A DNA stretch of 64,000 nucleotides from Cyanobium sp. WAJ14-Wanaka (GTDB lineage: Bacteria; Cyanobacteriota; Cyanobacteriia; PCC-6307; Cyanobiaceae). The position numbers and the translations under genes were made by a program. Each line of letters opens with the position of its first letter. Positions within the stretch are counted from its first letter, which is position 1. Location of the stretch: the NCBI RefSeq assembly GCF_024345375.1, contig NZ_JAGQAZ010000002.1, forward strand, positions 186,001-250,000, read 5' to 3'. Positions 19,689-32,087 of this stretch are shown here, one piece after another. Below the pieces are notes generated by a model. The model searched no databases, was not told where the DNA came from, and saw only the letters and a program-made list of their open reading frames with translations.

Positions 19689-21398
19689 ATGGGCCAGGGT
19701 TCCCGCTACGACCAGCTCCATCGCAGCATCGTAATCCGAGCCGACATCTACGGCGGCGCGAGCAGCAAACCCCGCATCCTGGCGGCTGGGCTTGGCTTCG
19801 AGGGCATCACGGGGATCCCAGGCCTGGTCAGCGAAAACCAGATCGGCCTGGCCGAGGCGGCGGGCGCCGGGGTGGTGCAGGAGCTGCTGGGGCTGGATCC
19901 AGCCGCACCACTGCGCAACATCACCTCAGGCACGGCGCCGTCAGGGGTTCAACTCGGTGGCTTCAGCAACGCCATGGCGACGCAGACCTTCATGGATGCG
20001 ATGCCGATCGAATTCAGCCATCCGCTGCTGCCAAGCACGGTGCTGCCCGAGAACTTCCGCATCCACCTCAACACCGGAGAGGTGGTGACACCGCTCTATG
20101 TGGCCCAGAACCCAAACCTCGACTTCAACGAGCGGCAAACCGTGGTGGCCTTCGGTTATTTCGCGAACCGGCTCCCAACCGGAGATCCCAGTGCCGTGCA
20201 TCCAGTGCGCTTCGAGGTGGTCAATGGCGGCAGTAACCCTGTGCAGCTGATCACCCCAAGTGGCTTGGTGGACGGCACGGGCCTGAGCAAGAGCAGCAAC
20301 AACCCCTACGACCCCTTCAACGGCCCCACCCTGGTGGGCGCCAAGCTCAGCCGTCTCTCACTGGCTGGGGATTACCCAGCGCCGGCCTTCACCAACTCCG
20401 TAGCCAACCATGGAGTGGAGTACTACGGCACCAGCGAAAAGCTCTACCGGCTGCGCCTGTTCACCTCTGGCGGCTTCTCCCCTGATGGAGTTAGCGGCTT
20501 CCTGCCCCAGGAATTTGCGCGCTTCTTCCAGCTGAAAGCTCAGGGGCGATTCCGGAAAGCGATCACCATCGACAAGGCCGGCACCAACGTCAAGGTGAAG
20601 GGCGGGACGCTCCAGGTGCTGGGCATCGCCGACCTCGGCAACGGCCTCTCTGCCAACCCCGACTACACCTACGCGGAAGACCACGACAACCAGTTCGACA
20701 TCATCATCAAGGCCTCGAGTCCCAAAGCGATCCGCGCCCTAGAGGCCGTCGTGTTGCCCGATCCACGCCTTGGCACCCACAGCCCCATCTACAACCCCGG
20801 CGGTCCCGGCACCGATCCCCTGCCCGCCTACCGCTACACCCAGCCCTCACCAGGCCAGACCATCGCTGTGGAGTTCGCCCTCGAGGATCCGGCCACGGTG
20901 AGCTGGGCTGATCAGAGCCTGGCCTCCTACGACAGCGCCGATGACCTGGCGGTGGCCTTTCGCCTGCGTGATTCGATCACCGGCGAATGGCGCCTCACCA
21001 GCAGTTCCAGCCAAGCCAACAGCTTGGTGAGCTCCGGTAACTGGCAACTGGTGAACGTGCCCTTTGCCACCAACCCCAACGACAGCTACGTGGCGAATGT
21101 GGTGGAGCTGCGCAGCAGCAACCGCAACGACACCGTGTATTCCGCTGATCCAGGCCAGATCAGCCTGCTGGAGAGAGCCGGCTACAACAACCAAGGCACG
21201 GTCTTCACTGCCTACAACAAGCCTCTGCAGGGACTCGATCCGATGTGGCAACTGGTCTCACCCAATGGCCAGCACGCCATCACCGCCTCCCTCGACGAGC
21301 GGCGCCACTGGCTGGAGCAAGGCTGGCGAAACGATGGCATCGCCTTTTACAGCGTGGCCTTTCCGAACGCAAGCACAACACTCGGATGGGAGGCTTAG
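19689..21398 (+). CDS. Large protein of unknown function with DUF5648-like C-terminus
   Basis: 569 residues. I do not recognise the main part. It reads as a beta-rich soluble protein with repeated Asn/Asp-rich turns (FANRLPTGDPSAVHPVRFEV, YTYAEDHDNQFDIIIKASS). The final 90 or so residues contain VYSADPGQISLLERAGYNNQ and SLDERRHWLEQGWRNDGI. These have the spacing of DUF5648-type repeats, in which a Trp/Tyr-Asn-x-G-I-x-x-Y/F strand closes each unit. No signal peptide is seen; the start (MGQGSRYDQLHRS) is not convincing, so the true start may differ. GC and codon use match its neighbours, so recent transfer is not suggested. Confidence 0.6.
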   Translation: MGQGSRYDQLHRSIVIRADIYGGASSKPRILAAGLGFEGITGIPGLVSENQIGLAEAAGAGVVQELLGLDPAAPLRNITSGTAPSGVQLGGFSNAMATQTFMDAMPIEFSHPLLPSTVLPENFRIHLNTGEVVTPLYVAQNPNLDFNERQTVVAFGYFANRLPTGDPSAVHPVRFEVVNGGSNPVQLITPSGLVDGTGLSKSSNNPYDPFNGPTLVGAKLSRLSLAGDYPAPAFTNSVANHGVEYYGTSEKLYRLRLFTSGGFSPDGVSGFLPQEFARFFQLKAQGRFRKAITIDKAGTNVKVKGGTLQVLGIADLGNGLSANPDYTYAEDHDNQFDIIIKASSPKAIRALEAVVLPDPRLGTHSPIYNPGGPGTDPLPAYRYTQPSPGQTIAVEFALEDPATVSWADQSLASYDSADDLAVAFRLRDSITGEWRLTSSSSQANSLVSSGNWQLVNVPFATNPNDSYVANVVELRSSNRNDTVYSADPGQISLLERAGYNNQGTVFTAYNKPLQGLDPMWQLVSPNGQHAITASLDERRHWLEQGWRNDGIAFYSVAFPNASTTLGWEA

Positions 21399-21423
21399 CT
21401 GTACCGAGATTTAGCCAAAACCC

Positions 21424-22308
21424 GTGAGTCCGTCACCCGTCACCACCTCCGGCTGGCCCATCTCCAGCCCTAACTGGATCGACGAAACCTTCGATGGCGT
21501 GCGCTACGGCCTGGAAGGCCGAGTGATCGCCGAGCAGCAATCGGCCTTTCAAAGGGTGACGATCATCGAGAGCGCGCGCTACGGCAAGGGCCTGCTGCTG
21601 GATGGCTGCTGGATGACCGCCGAACGCCAGGAGCGGCATTACCACGAAGCAATCGTGCACCCGGCCCTCTGCGCCGCCGAGACGCTCGAGCGGGTGCTGG
21701 TGATTGGTGGCGGCGACGGCGGCACCGCCCGCGAATGCCTGCGCCACAAGGGCGTGCGCCAGCTCGACCTGGTGGAGATCGATGGCCTGGTGGTGGAGTG
21801 GAGCCAGCAGCACCTGCCCAGCATTGGCGGAGGCTGCTGGAGTGATCCCCGCCTCCAGCTCACCGTGGGCGATGGCATCGCCTGGGCCGCCAACGCAGCC
21901 GATGCCAGCTACGACGTGGTGATAGTCGATGGCTCCGATCCGGCCGGTCCGGCCGAGGGCCTGTTCAACCGCGCCTTCTTTGAACACTGCCGGCGCATCC
22001 TCAAGCCCGGCGGCGTGTTCGCCACCCAGAGCGAATCACCGGAGGCCTTCCGCCACGTGCACATCGACACCGTGCGCCTGATACGCGAGGTATTCGGCCA
22101 CGCCGATCCGATGTATGGCTGGGTACCGATGTACCCGAGTGGCTGGTGGAGCTGGACCTTCGCCGCCACAGACGGCCGCCGGTATCTGCAGCCGGATCCC
22201 GCCCGCGCCGCGGCCGTGGCCTGTGGCTGTGAAATCTGGAGCCCCCGCTGGCAGGGCGGCGCCTTCGAGGCGATCCCCGCCTATGTGGAGCGGGCCCTAG
22301 CCGAATAG
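21424..22308 (+). CDS. speE: Spermidine synthase
   Basis: 294 residues from a GTG at 21424. It transfers an aminopropyl group from decarboxylated S-adenosylmethionine to putrescine. The motif [13 protein letters not shown], the acidic [11 protein letters not shown] and [19 protein letters not shown] hold the catalytic and substrate acids of the family. The N-terminal strand [18 protein letters not shown] matches polyamine synthases. It lies 26 bp after the large unknown gene and converges on the cNMP-binding gene. Confidence 0.93.
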   Translation: MSPSPVTTSGWPISSPNWIDETFDGVRYGLEGRVIAEQQSAFQRVTIIESARYGKGLLLDGCWMTAERQERHYHEAIVHPALCAAETLERVLVIGGGDGGTARECLRHKGVRQLDLVEIDGLVVEWSQQHLPSIGGGCWSDPRLQLTVGDGIAWAANAADASYDVVIVDGSDPAGPAEGLFNRAFFEHCRRILKPGGVFATQSESPEAFRHVHIDTVRLIREVFGHADPMYGWVPMYPSGWWSWTFAATDGRRYLQPDPARAAAVACGCEIWSPRWQGGAFEAIPAYVERALAE

Positions 22309-22312
22309 GGCC

Positions 22313-22672
22313 CTAGTAACAGCAGGTGCCGCTGGTGCGCTGCTCCCGCAGGCGCTCGTGCTGCTGGCTGATCAGCAACACCGCCAGGGTCGGGTGGTTG
22401 TGCAGGAGGTTTAAGAAACGCAGTCGGTCCAGCCGCACCACCTCCACCGGGGTGAGGGCTACGGCCTCGTTGCGGTAGGTCCCCTCGTGCCAAACGATGT
22501 CTTGATAACTGAAAACCTCACCGGGCCGATAACAGAGCTTTTCGCCCCCTTCACCAATCACCTCGACGATGCCGCGGCGCATGCCATAAATCGCTTCAGC
22601 CGAGCTGCCGCGGCTAAAAACCTTGGCTCCGGTGGGCAGGGTGATGACCTCACAGTCGACTTGGGCTGCCAT
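22313..22672 (-). CDS. Stand-alone cyclic nucleotide-binding (Crp-type) domain protein
   Basis: 119 residues from the ATG at 22672; a TTG at 22711 would add 13. The frame is one cNMP-binding beta-roll: FSRGSSAEAIYGMRRGIVEV, then GEKLCYRPGEVFSYQDIVWH, then a helix RFLNLLHNHPTLAVLLISQQ. No DNA-binding HTH follows. The protein ends in SGTCCY with a Cys pair. It may act as a ligand-binding partner or a remnant of a longer regulator. It converges on speE with a 4-bp gap. Confidence 0.75.
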   Translation of the reverse strand: MAAQVDCEVITLPTGAKVFSRGSSAEAIYGMRRGIVEVIGEGGEKLCYRPGEVFSYQDIVWHEGTYRNEAVALTPVEVVRLDRLRFLNLLHNHPTLAVLLISQQHERLREQRTSGTCCY

Positions 22673-22711
22673 CAGCTCAAGAGCGGTGTTGATGGCCAGG
22701 GATGCAACCAA

Positions 22712-23055
22712 TCCTTCAGCTCCGATAGAAAGTTATTACTCACCTATTACATTCCTCCGGGCCCGACACCGGTGCCTCAATGGCAGCAAATGGCCAAATT
22801 CGGCCAATACTGGTTTAAAAATTAAGATTTCCTTCAGGATTCGAGCATGGGTTCGAGGCTGAGCTGGCGATTTGAGTTGCCCGCAGCGGTCGGCGCAACG
22901 CAGTGGCGACAGCTACGGCAGCAAGGGCGTTGAACCATCGAGCCCTCGAGGGGGTAGCCCACCGTAGAAATGGCAAAGGCAAATGCAAAGCACCCACCCG
23001 CCAATCTTTCGACTCTCTTCTGCATTGGCCGCCCACAGCAAATAGGGTCCTGGAC
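22712..23055. other. Intergenic region with no recognisable gene
   Basis: About 340 bp between the start of the cNMP gene and gcvT. I looked for a glycine riboswitch upstream of gcvT and did not find its conserved cores. Short open frames on both strands have no recognisable composition. Two short self-complementary stretches occur near 22940-22950 (GAGCCCTCGAGGG), but no terminator T-run. It should contain the divergent promoters for both neighbours. Confidence 0.5.
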
Positions 23056-24171
23056 ATGAAGCGAACCCCTTTATTTGAGGCCGCCCAAGCTGCTGGCGGC
23101 CGCATGGTGCCCTTTGCCGGCTGGGAGATGGCCGTGCAATTTGAAGGCTTGGTGTCTGAACACAGGGCAGTGCGCAACCACTGCGGCATGTTCGACATCT
23201 CCCACATGGGCGTGCTGCAGCTCCAGGGGGATGGGGCCAAAGACGCCCTCCAGGGCCTGGTGCCCACCGACCTCTTTCGCATTGGCCCCGGCGAGGCCTG
23301 CTACACGGTGCTGCTCAACGAACAGGGGGGCATCATCGATGACCTGATCATCTACGACTGCGGTTGGCAGCCCGACTGCCAGGCCCACTCCCTGCTGGTG
23401 GTGATCAATGCGGCCTGTGCGGAGGGCGACACCGCCTGGCTGCGCAGGCATTTGGAGCCCAAGGGCGTTGCCATCTCAGATCGCAAGGGTGACGGGGTGC
23501 TGCTGGCCCTGCAGGGCCCCGCCGCCGCCGCCCGGCTGGAAGCGCTCAGCGGCTGCGACTTGGCCAGCTTGCCCCGTTTTGGCCACCGTCAGATCCAGCT
23601 CAACGGCTCGGCCGCAGGGGCTGCAGCTGGGGCGGCGCTATTTGTTGGTCGCACGGGCTACACCGGCGAAGACGGCTTTGAGCTGCTGCTGGAGGCCCCG
23701 GCAGGTGTGGCCCTCTGGGCCCAGCTCTTGGCGGAGGGAGTAGCGCCCTGCGGCCTCGGCGCCCGCGACAGCCTGCGCCTGGAGGCGGCCATGCACCTCT
23801 ACGGCAACGACATGGATGCCAGCACCACCCCCTTGGAAGCGGGCCTGGGCTGGCTGGTGCACTTGGAAATGCCCAAGCCCTTCATTGGCCGCGAGGTGCT
23901 GGAGAAGCAGAGCGCCGCAGGGGTAAGCAAGCGGTTGGTGGGGCTCAAGCTCCAGGGCCGGGCGATTGCTCGCCACGGCTACCCGGTGCTGCACAACGGC
24001 AGCGCCGTGGGTGAAATCAGCAGCGGCACCTGGTCGCCAAGCCTTGAGGAAGCGATTGCCCTGGCCTACGTACCCACACCCCTGGCGAAGCTCGGCACAG
24101 CACTGGCGGTGGAAATACGCGGCAAATCAGAACCGGCCGTGGTGGTGAAGCGCCCCTTCTACCGACGCTGA
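23056..24171 (+). CDS. gcvT: Glycine cleavage system T protein (aminomethyltransferase)
   Basis: 371 residues from the ATG at 23056 (MKRTPLFEAAQAAGGRMVPF). An in-frame extension from 22903 adds 51 basic residues not found in GcvT, so I reject it. GcvT moves the aminomethyl carbon from lipoyl-H protein to tetrahydrofolate. Family motifs are PFAGWEMAVQFEG, GMFDISHMGVLQL, GRTGYTGEDGFELLLEAP and the C-terminal LGARDSLRLEAAMHLYGNDM with the conserved Asp. It is followed by aspS after 71 bp. Confidence 0.95.
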   Translation: MKRTPLFEAAQAAGGRMVPFAGWEMAVQFEGLVSEHRAVRNHCGMFDISHMGVLQLQGDGAKDALQGLVPTDLFRIGPGEACYTVLLNEQGGIIDDLIIYDCGWQPDCQAHSLLVVINAACAEGDTAWLRRHLEPKGVAISDRKGDGVLLALQGPAAAARLEALSGCDLASLPRFGHRQIQLNGSAAGAAAGAALFVGRTGYTGEDGFELLLEAPAGVALWAQLLAEGVAPCGLGARDSLRLEAAMHLYGNDMDASTTPLEAGLGWLVHLEMPKPFIGREVLEKQSAAGVSKRLVGLKLQGRAIARHGYPVLHNGSAVGEISSGTWSPSLEEAIALAYVPTPLAKLGTALAVEIRGKSEPAVVVKRPFYRR

Positions 24172-24242
24172 ACACCATCAAGCTGGGAGGCGGCGAGGGA
24201 AGGGTCGGCGTGGGAAAATTGGTAATTGTTTTGTAATACCCC

Positions 24243-26090
24243 ATGCGCAGCCACGGGTGCGGTGATCTGCGCGCTGAAGCCGTAGGCCAGGTAGTCGAGC
24301 TGTGCGGCTGGGTGGACCGCAGCCGGGACCACGGCGGTGTCATCTTCATCGACCTGCGTGACCGCAGCGGCACGGTGCAGATAACGGTGGATCCGGACAA
24401 CGGCGCCGAGATGTTTGCCACGGCCGAGCACCTACGCAACGAGACGGTGATTCAGGTTCGTGGAAAGGTGCGCGAGCGCCCCGCCGAGGCCCTTAACGAC
24501 AAGCTCGCCACCGGTGGCGTCGAGGTGATGGCCGATGTCATCACCGTGCTCAATGCCGTGAAGGGCAATCTCCCCTTTGCCGTATCGGTGCACGACGAGG
24601 AGAACACCCGCGAAGAACTGCGGCTGCGGCACCGCTACCTGGACCTGCGCCGCGAGCGCATGAACGGCAACCTGCGCCTGAGGGCCCAGACCATCCAGGC
24701 CGCCCGGCGTTTCCTCGAGGACGAGGGCTTCATCGAGGTGGAAACACCCGTGCTAACCCGCTCCACCCCCGAGGGTGCCCGCGACTATTTGGTGCCCAGC
24801 CGGGTATGTGGCGGCGAGTGGTTTGCCCTACCCCAATCCCCCCAGCTGTTTAAGCAGCTGCTGATGGTGGGCGGCATCGAGCGCTACTACCAGGTGGCCC
24901 GCTGCTTCCGCGACGAAGACCTCAGGGCCGACCGCCAGCCGGAATTCACCCAGCTGGACATCGAAATGAGCTTCATGGACCAGGAGCAAATCCTGGAACT
25001 AAACGAAGCCCTGATCAGCACGATCTGGAAAAAGGTGAAGGGGGTCGAGCTGCCCCGCCCCTTCCCCCGCCTCACCTGGCATGGGGCCATGGAGCGCTAC
25101 GGCACCGACCGGCCCGACACCCGCTACGGCCTGGAGCTGTTGAACGTCAGCGACCTGGTGTCCGACATGGGCTTCAAGGTGTTCTCAGGGGCCGTCGCTT
25201 CTGGTGGCTCGGTCAAGTGCATCGCCGTGCCCGGTGGCAATGAGGCGATCAGCAACGTGCGGATCAAGCCCGGCGGCGATGTGTTTAGCGAAGCCCAGAA
25301 AGCCGGGGCGGGCGGCCTGGCCTTCATCCGCGTGCGCGAAGACGGCGAAATCGACACGATTGGCGCCATCAAGGACAACCTCAGCGAGGAAAAAAAGGCC
25401 GAATTGCTGGCGCGCAGCGGCGCCGAGCCCGGCACCCTGCTGCTATTCGGTGCCGGCGACACCGCCACGGTGAATAAGGCCCTCGATCGGGTGCGCCAAT
25501 ACCTGGCCCGGGAGCTGGGGCTGGTGCAAAAAGATAGGGAGAACGACACCTGGAACTTCCTTTGGGTCGTGGATTTCCCGATGTTTGAGTTCAACGCTGG
25601 CGAAAACCGTTTCCAAGCGCTGCACCACCCCTTCTGCGCCCCCCATCCGGGCGACCTCGGCAACGATCCAGCAGCCTGGGCCGAAACCCTGCCCGGCGCC
25701 CGCGCCCAGGCCTACGACCTGGTGCTCAACGGCCTAGAGCTGGGGGGTGGCTCCCTACGCATCCACGATTCCGCCCTGCAGCGCCAGGTTTTGCAGACCA
25801 TTGGCCTACCCCTCGAAGAAGCCAACCAGCAGTTCGGCTTCCTGATGGAAGCCCTCGACATGGGGGCCCCACCCCACGGCGGCCTGGCCTTCGGCATCGA
25901 TCGGATGGTGATGCTTTTGGCCGGCGAGGAATCAATCCGCGACACGATCGCCTTCCCTAAAACCCAGCAGGCCCGCTGCCTAATGACCGGAGCCCCGGGC
26001 GGAGCGGCCCTAAGTCAGCTGGAAGAGCTGCATGTGGCCAGCACCTGGGTGGATGAGGCAGAAGACGGCTTTGCACTGTCGGTAGATTGA
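24243..26090 (+). CDS. aspS: Aspartyl-tRNA synthetase (bacterial type)
   Basis: 615 residues, the length expected for the bacterial enzyme with a GAD insert domain. It charges tRNA-Asp, and possibly tRNA-Asn. The N-terminal OB fold ([19 protein letters not shown]) precedes the class II core with motif 2 in [19 protein letters not shown] and motif 3 in [25 protein letters not shown] and [16 protein letters not shown] are conserved. It is followed by pyrG after 18 bp, so the two probably share a transcript. Confidence 0.97.
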   Translation: MRSHGCGDLRAEAVGQVVELCGWVDRSRDHGGVIFIDLRDRSGTVQITVDPDNGAEMFATAEHLRNETVIQVRGKVRERPAEALNDKLATGGVEVMADVITVLNAVKGNLPFAVSVHDEENTREELRLRHRYLDLRRERMNGNLRLRAQTIQAARRFLEDEGFIEVETPVLTRSTPEGARDYLVPSRVCGGEWFALPQSPQLFKQLLMVGGIERYYQVARCFRDEDLRADRQPEFTQLDIEMSFMDQEQILELNEALISTIWKKVKGVELPRPFPRLTWHGAMERYGTDRPDTRYGLELLNVSDLVSDMGFKVFSGAVASGGSVKCIAVPGGNEAISNVRIKPGGDVFSEAQKAGAGGLAFIRVREDGEIDTIGAIKDNLSEEKKAELLARSGAEPGTLLLFGAGDTATVNKALDRVRQYLARELGLVQKDRENDTWNFLWVVDFPMFEFNAGENRFQALHHPFCAPHPGDLGNDPAAWAETLPGARAQAYDLVLNGLELGGGSLRIHDSALQRQVLQTIGLPLEEANQQFGFLMEALDMGAPPHGGLAFGIDRMVMLLAGEESIRDTIAFPKTQQARCLMTGAPGGAALSQLEELHVASTWVDEAEDGFALSVD

Positions 26091-28370
<2,280 letters not shown>

Positions 28371-28374
<4 letters not shown>

Positions 28375-28979
28375 ATGGCGTTGGCAGCGCGGTGCTGGGT
28401 TTCCGCCTTCCAGAGCTTCCAGCGCACCTGCAGGTTCTTGGGTGCATAGATCACGATCGGCCGGCTCACCTTGTAGGGCATCACAAAGGGTTTGCCGGCG
28501 CGGACCACAAAGCGCTCCTGCAGCGGTTGGCCGGGGGGGCAGGCCATGCGCGTAGAGGCAAGGGGCCCCACATCACTGATCTTCAGATAGCTGAGTTCGG
28601 GGTTGGCCGGCGGATGGTCAACCCGCAACCGCGCCGAAAAGGTGTACTGGTTGCAGTCCGCCTTGACAAGCTGGCCGACCAACACCTCAACCCGCCAATC
28701 GCGGGGATTGGGGGAAATGGTGGGATCAGCAGTGGGCGGCAGCACCCCAGGCAGCTGGATCACCCAGCGGGTCTCCCCAGCCGCGGCCGCCGGATAGCCG
28801 CTGAGATCGAGCCGTGGAATCGCCAAGCCCGCCAGGGCAAGGGGGCCAAACCCACCGGTGGCAATGCCCGCAGCCATTCCCATTCCCAAGCCCAACAGGC
28901 GAGACAGCAGCACAGGCCAAATTCCAACTGGGCCCATCTTGGCGAGCAACGCCGCCAGGGCCACAGGGCGGGTAGACAT
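28371..28979 (-). CDS. eco: Ecotin-like serine protease inhibitor
   Basis: 202 residues. The C-terminal 140 residues align with ecotin by memory: [51 protein letters not shown]. Cys109 and Cys147 match the single disulphide (E. coli C50-C87). The primary reactive-site residue, three before the second Cys, is Arg144 (Met84 in E. coli), pointing to preference for trypsin-like enzymes. The first 53 residues hold a hydrophobic stretch ([24 protein letters not shown]) that may export or anchor it. It runs antisense between queE and queC, overlapping queE by 4 bp. Confidence 0.88.
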
Positions 28980-29006
28980 CGCCTGCTGATCTGGCAGCCT
29001 TTTGAA

Positions 29007-29714
29007 ATGAGTAGCCCCCTGCCAAGCGAAGTTCCTGGAGGTAACCCAAAGGCGATTGCCCTGCTTTCCGGCGGCCTGGATTCAGCTACGGCAGCGGCCC
29101 TGGCGATCGAGGCGGGCTATGCCGTTACCGGCCTTTCCTTCGACTATGGCCAAAGGCATCGGCGCGAATTGGCAGCAGCCAACCAGCTGGCCGCCCACCT
29201 GCAGCTGAACGGCCACCACACCATCTCCGTAAATCTGGCCAGTTGGGGGGGCTCGGCCCTCACCGATGCCAGCATCGCCGTACCGACCACAGGGGTGCAA
29301 AGCGGCCTGATCCCCAGCACCTATGTGCCCGGACGCAACACGGTTTTCATTGCCCTGGGCCTGAGCCTGGCCGAGGCCGAGGGCGCAGAAAAGCTGGTGC
29401 TGGGCGTGAATGCGGTGGACTATTCGGGCTATCCCGATTGCCGCCCGGATTACCTGGCCGCCTTCCAAACCCTGGCGGACCTGGCCAGTAAGAGCGGTAG
29501 GGAAGGCCGCGGAGCCCAACTGTGGGCACCGCTGGTGGCATGGGGCAAAACCGAGATCGTGCGGGAGGCCCTGCGGCTGGGGGTGCCGATCGGAGCCACC
29601 TGGAGTTGCTACAGCGGTGGCGAAGAGCCCTGCGGCGTTTGCGACAGCTGCCGAATTCGCGATGGAGCCCTGGTCGAGGCGGGCCATCCCGAACTGGCCA
29701 GCAATCGTCGATGA
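29007..29714 (+). CDS. queC: 7-cyano-7-deazaguanine synthase QueC
   Basis: 235 residues from the ATG at 29007. An in-frame run from 28218 would extend it by 263 residues across the antisense ecotin gene and is a shadow. QueC converts 7-carboxy-7-deazaguanine to preQ0 with ATP and ammonia. The PP-loop SGGLDS is at residues 21-26. The C-terminal [15 protein letters not shown] holds the four zinc cysteines. The ATGA overlap with pabB (29711-29714) indicates coupled translation. Confidence 0.95.
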   Translation: MSSPLPSEVPGGNPKAIALLSGGLDSATAAALAIEAGYAVTGLSFDYGQRHRRELAAANQLAAHLQLNGHHTISVNLASWGGSALTDASIAVPTTGVQSGLIPSTYVPGRNTVFIALGLSLAEAEGAEKLVLGVNAVDYSGYPDCRPDYLAAFQTLADLASKSGREGRGAQLWAPLVAWGKTEIVREALRLGVPIGATWSCYSGGEEPCGVCDSCRIRDGALVEAGHPELASNRR

Positions 29715-31069
29715 ACTCCCTACCGACCAAAAGGCTGCAGCGGGCCATGGCCTGGCGCGAGCCCATGGCCCTTGTGCACGGCCTGGTAGCCAAGTTCGGC
29801 CGCGAGGGTTTGGTCTGGCTCGACGGCGATGGTGTGGGGCAAGGCCGCTGCAGCCGGATAGGCATCAATCCCCTGGCCCAGCGGGTTTGCCGCGGCCTGC
29901 CGGGGCCCACCTGCCCGGAAGATCCCTGCTCGGAAGATCCCTTCGCCGCCCTGAGTTCCATCTCCCAGGATGGCGGCCACTGGATGGGCTGGCTGGCCTA
30001 CGAGGCCGGGGCCTGGGTGGAGGCCGGCGCACACTGGGCCACCAGCGACATGGCCGTGCTGTGGGCCGCCCGGCACGACCCGATATTGCTGCTCGACCAC
30101 CAGGAACAGAGCCTGGTGCTGGAGGGCAGCGATCCGGGGCGAATCAAGGCCATGGCTGAGCTGATCGAAGCCCTGCCCATGGCCAAGGGGCCCCACCAGG
30201 CCGGTGAGGCAGCAAACCTTGGCATTCCCCTGCCGGCCTGGCAGTGGCACACCGACCCCGCCGCCTTCGCCCGCCAGGTAAGCAAGATCCTGGAATGGAT
30301 AGCTGCCGGAGACATGTTTCAGGCCAATCTGACGGCCTGTTGCGAATTCCAGGCCCCAGCTACCCCCGATCCCCTTGCCCTCTACGGCCGCCTGCGCCAG
30401 GGCTGCCCCGCCCCCTTTGGGGGCCTGGCGATCGCCGGCGCTGGGGCCCAGGGCGAAGCCGTGCTCTCCAGCTCCCCGGAGCGTTTCCTGCGGCTGGGGC
30501 AGGACGGCCAGGTGGAAACTCGACCGATCAAGGGCACCCGCCCGCGCCGCAGCGATGCCCAGGCCGATGCAGCCGAAGCCGCCGCCCTGGTGACCAGCGG
30601 CAAGGATCGGGCCGAAAACGTGATGATCGTGGACCTGCTCCGTAATGATCTGGGCCGGGTTTGCCAGCCCGGATCGATTGGGGTGAGCCAACTGGTGGGT
30701 CTAGAGAGCTATCGCCAGGTGCACCACCTCACCTCGGTGGTGCGGGGCAGCCTGCAACCTGAGCGCAACTTGGTGGACCTGCTGCGGGCCTGCTGGCCCG
30801 GCGGTTCCATCAGCGGAGCCCCCAAAATTCGGGCTTCTCAACGGCTGGCAAGCCTGGAACCGGTGCCCCGGGGGCCCTACTGCGGCAGCCTGTTTTGGCT
30901 TGCTCCAGATGGCCAATTCGATAGCAACATCTTGATCCGATCAGTTGTGATCAAGGACCAAAGGCTGCGGGTACATGCCGGTTGCGGCATCGTCGCCGAT
31001 TCCGATCCAGCGGCTGAAGCAGAAGAAATGGGCTGGAAGCTGAAGCCCCTGCTGGAGGCCCTGGCATGA
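29711..31069 (+). CDS. pabB: Aminodeoxychorismate synthase component I (PabB)
   Basis: 452 residues from the ATG at 29711. PabB makes 4-amino-4-deoxychorismate, the folate precursor, with ammonia from PabA. The chorismate-binding core has [46 protein letters not shown] and [13 protein letters not shown]. It overlaps queC and pabC by 4 bp on each side (ATGA), so folate and deazaguanine genes share one transcript. The glutaminase partner pabA is not in this window. Confidence 0.93.
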   Translation: MNSLPTKRLQRAMAWREPMALVHGLVAKFGREGLVWLDGDGVGQGRCSRIGINPLAQRVCRGLPGPTCPEDPCSEDPFAALSSISQDGGHWMGWLAYEAGAWVEAGAHWATSDMAVLWAARHDPILLLDHQEQSLVLEGSDPGRIKAMAELIEALPMAKGPHQAGEAANLGIPLPAWQWHTDPAAFARQVSKILEWIAAGDMFQANLTACCEFQAPATPDPLALYGRLRQGCPAPFGGLAIAGAGAQGEAVLSSSPERFLRLGQDGQVETRPIKGTRPRRSDAQADAAEAAALVTSGKDRAENVMIVDLLRNDLGRVCQPGSIGVSQLVGLESYRQVHHLTSVVRGSLQPERNLVDLLRACWPGGSISGAPKIRASQRLASLEPVPRGPYCGSLFWLAPDGQFDSNILIRSVVIKDQRLRVHAGCGIVADSDPAAEAEEMGWKLKPLLEALA

Positions 31070-31959
31070 GTGCGGACGGCCCCGGCAAAGCGATCGCCTG
31101 GATCGACCAACCCGGGCCAAAGGGCAGTTGGGGCAGCCCCGACGATCTGGCCATTCCCATCAGTGATCGGGCCCTACTGCTGGCCGATGGGATTTTTGAA
31201 ACCCTGCTGGTGGAAGCAGGTGTGAGCTGCAGGCTTGAGGAACACCTGGCCCGCTGGCAAAGGGGCGCCCACCTGCTCGCCATGGCCGAGCCCCCGGCCA
31301 AAGGCCAGGTGCAAAAACTGATTGGCGAAGCAGTTAGCCGCAGCGGCATCACAGGCGGTGCCCTCAGGCTCAATTGGAGCCGGGCCAGCGGGGGACCGAG
31401 CGGGGGGCCGAGCGGGGCCGGGCGGGGCCTGGATTTGCCCAGCGAGCAAAGCGGCCGCTTCTGGCTGCAACTAAATCCCTACCGCCCAAACTTTGCGCCG
31501 GTGCGGCTGTTCGTCAGTCCCACGGAAAGCCGCAGTGCCACCAGCCTGCTGAGTTGCTGCAAAACCATGGCCTACGGAGCGGCGATCCAGGCCCGCCGCC
31601 AGGCGGTAGCCGCCGGTTTCGACGACGCCCTGCTCCCCTGCTCGGGGGGCCCGCACCCAGGCGAATTGAGCTGCGGCACCAGCGCCAATCTCCTGGTGCT
31701 CAGCAGTTCTGGCTGGATCACCCCTCCCCTGGCCAGCGGTTGCCTCCCGGGGGTAATGCGCGGCCTGGCCCTGCAGCTGGGCCTGGCCAAAGAAAAGGTG
31801 ATTGGCGCCGCTGATTTGCACGCCAGCGCCGGCGCCCTACTGATCAACAGCCTGGGCTGCCGGCCGATCAGCCAGTTGGGCGACCAGCCCCTGCCGATCG
31901 CCCCTGAACCTGAAGCCCTATGGCGGCAATTGCTGGCGGCGCCGGGAATCACAACTTGA
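31066..31959 (+). CDS. pabC: Aminodeoxychorismate lyase (PabC), class IV PLP enzyme
   Basis: 297 residues. It releases 4-aminobenzoate from 4-amino-4-deoxychorismate. Class IV aminotransferase motifs are LLADGIFETLLVE, the PLP lysine in LLSCCKTMAYGAA and ELSCGTSANLLVL, with a G-rich region near residues 107-125. ATGA overlap with pabB. The family is hard to separate from branched-chain aminotransferases by sequence alone, but the PabB neighbour settles the role. Confidence 0.88.
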   Translation: MSADGPGKAIAWIDQPGPKGSWGSPDDLAIPISDRALLLADGIFETLLVEAGVSCRLEEHLARWQRGAHLLAMAEPPAKGQVQKLIGEAVSRSGITGGALRLNWSRASGGPSGGPSGAGRGLDLPSEQSGRFWLQLNPYRPNFAPVRLFVSPTESRSATSLLSCCKTMAYGAAIQARRQAVAAGFDDALLPCSGGPHPGELSCGTSANLLVLSSSGWITPPLASGCLPGVMRGLALQLGLAKEKVIGAADLHASAGALLINSLGCRPISQLGDQPLPIAPEPEALWRQLLAAPGITT

Positions 31960-32087
31960 GCAATTCATAAATCCGAACTAGGCACTAACCCTGGGCAAAC
32001 TGCCACGCAAGCCTTGGGTTTGTAGCAATAGGCACTCGGGCATTAGCCCCTGCTGGCCAGGATCAGCCCAGCTGTCACGGGCGGGGA

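Noticed and set aside
22834-23025. Small minus-strand ORF (63 aa) in the gcvT upstream region
   Set aside because: It has no recognisable family and a Cys/Arg-rich composition. I cannot support it as a gene.
22815-23055. Glycine riboswitch ahead of gcvT
   Set aside because: I looked for the conserved glycine-aptamer cores and did not find them.
29410-30159. A 249-residue plus-strand open frame overlapping queC and pabB
   Set aside because: It is Arg/Trp/Gly-rich and out of frame with two certain genes.
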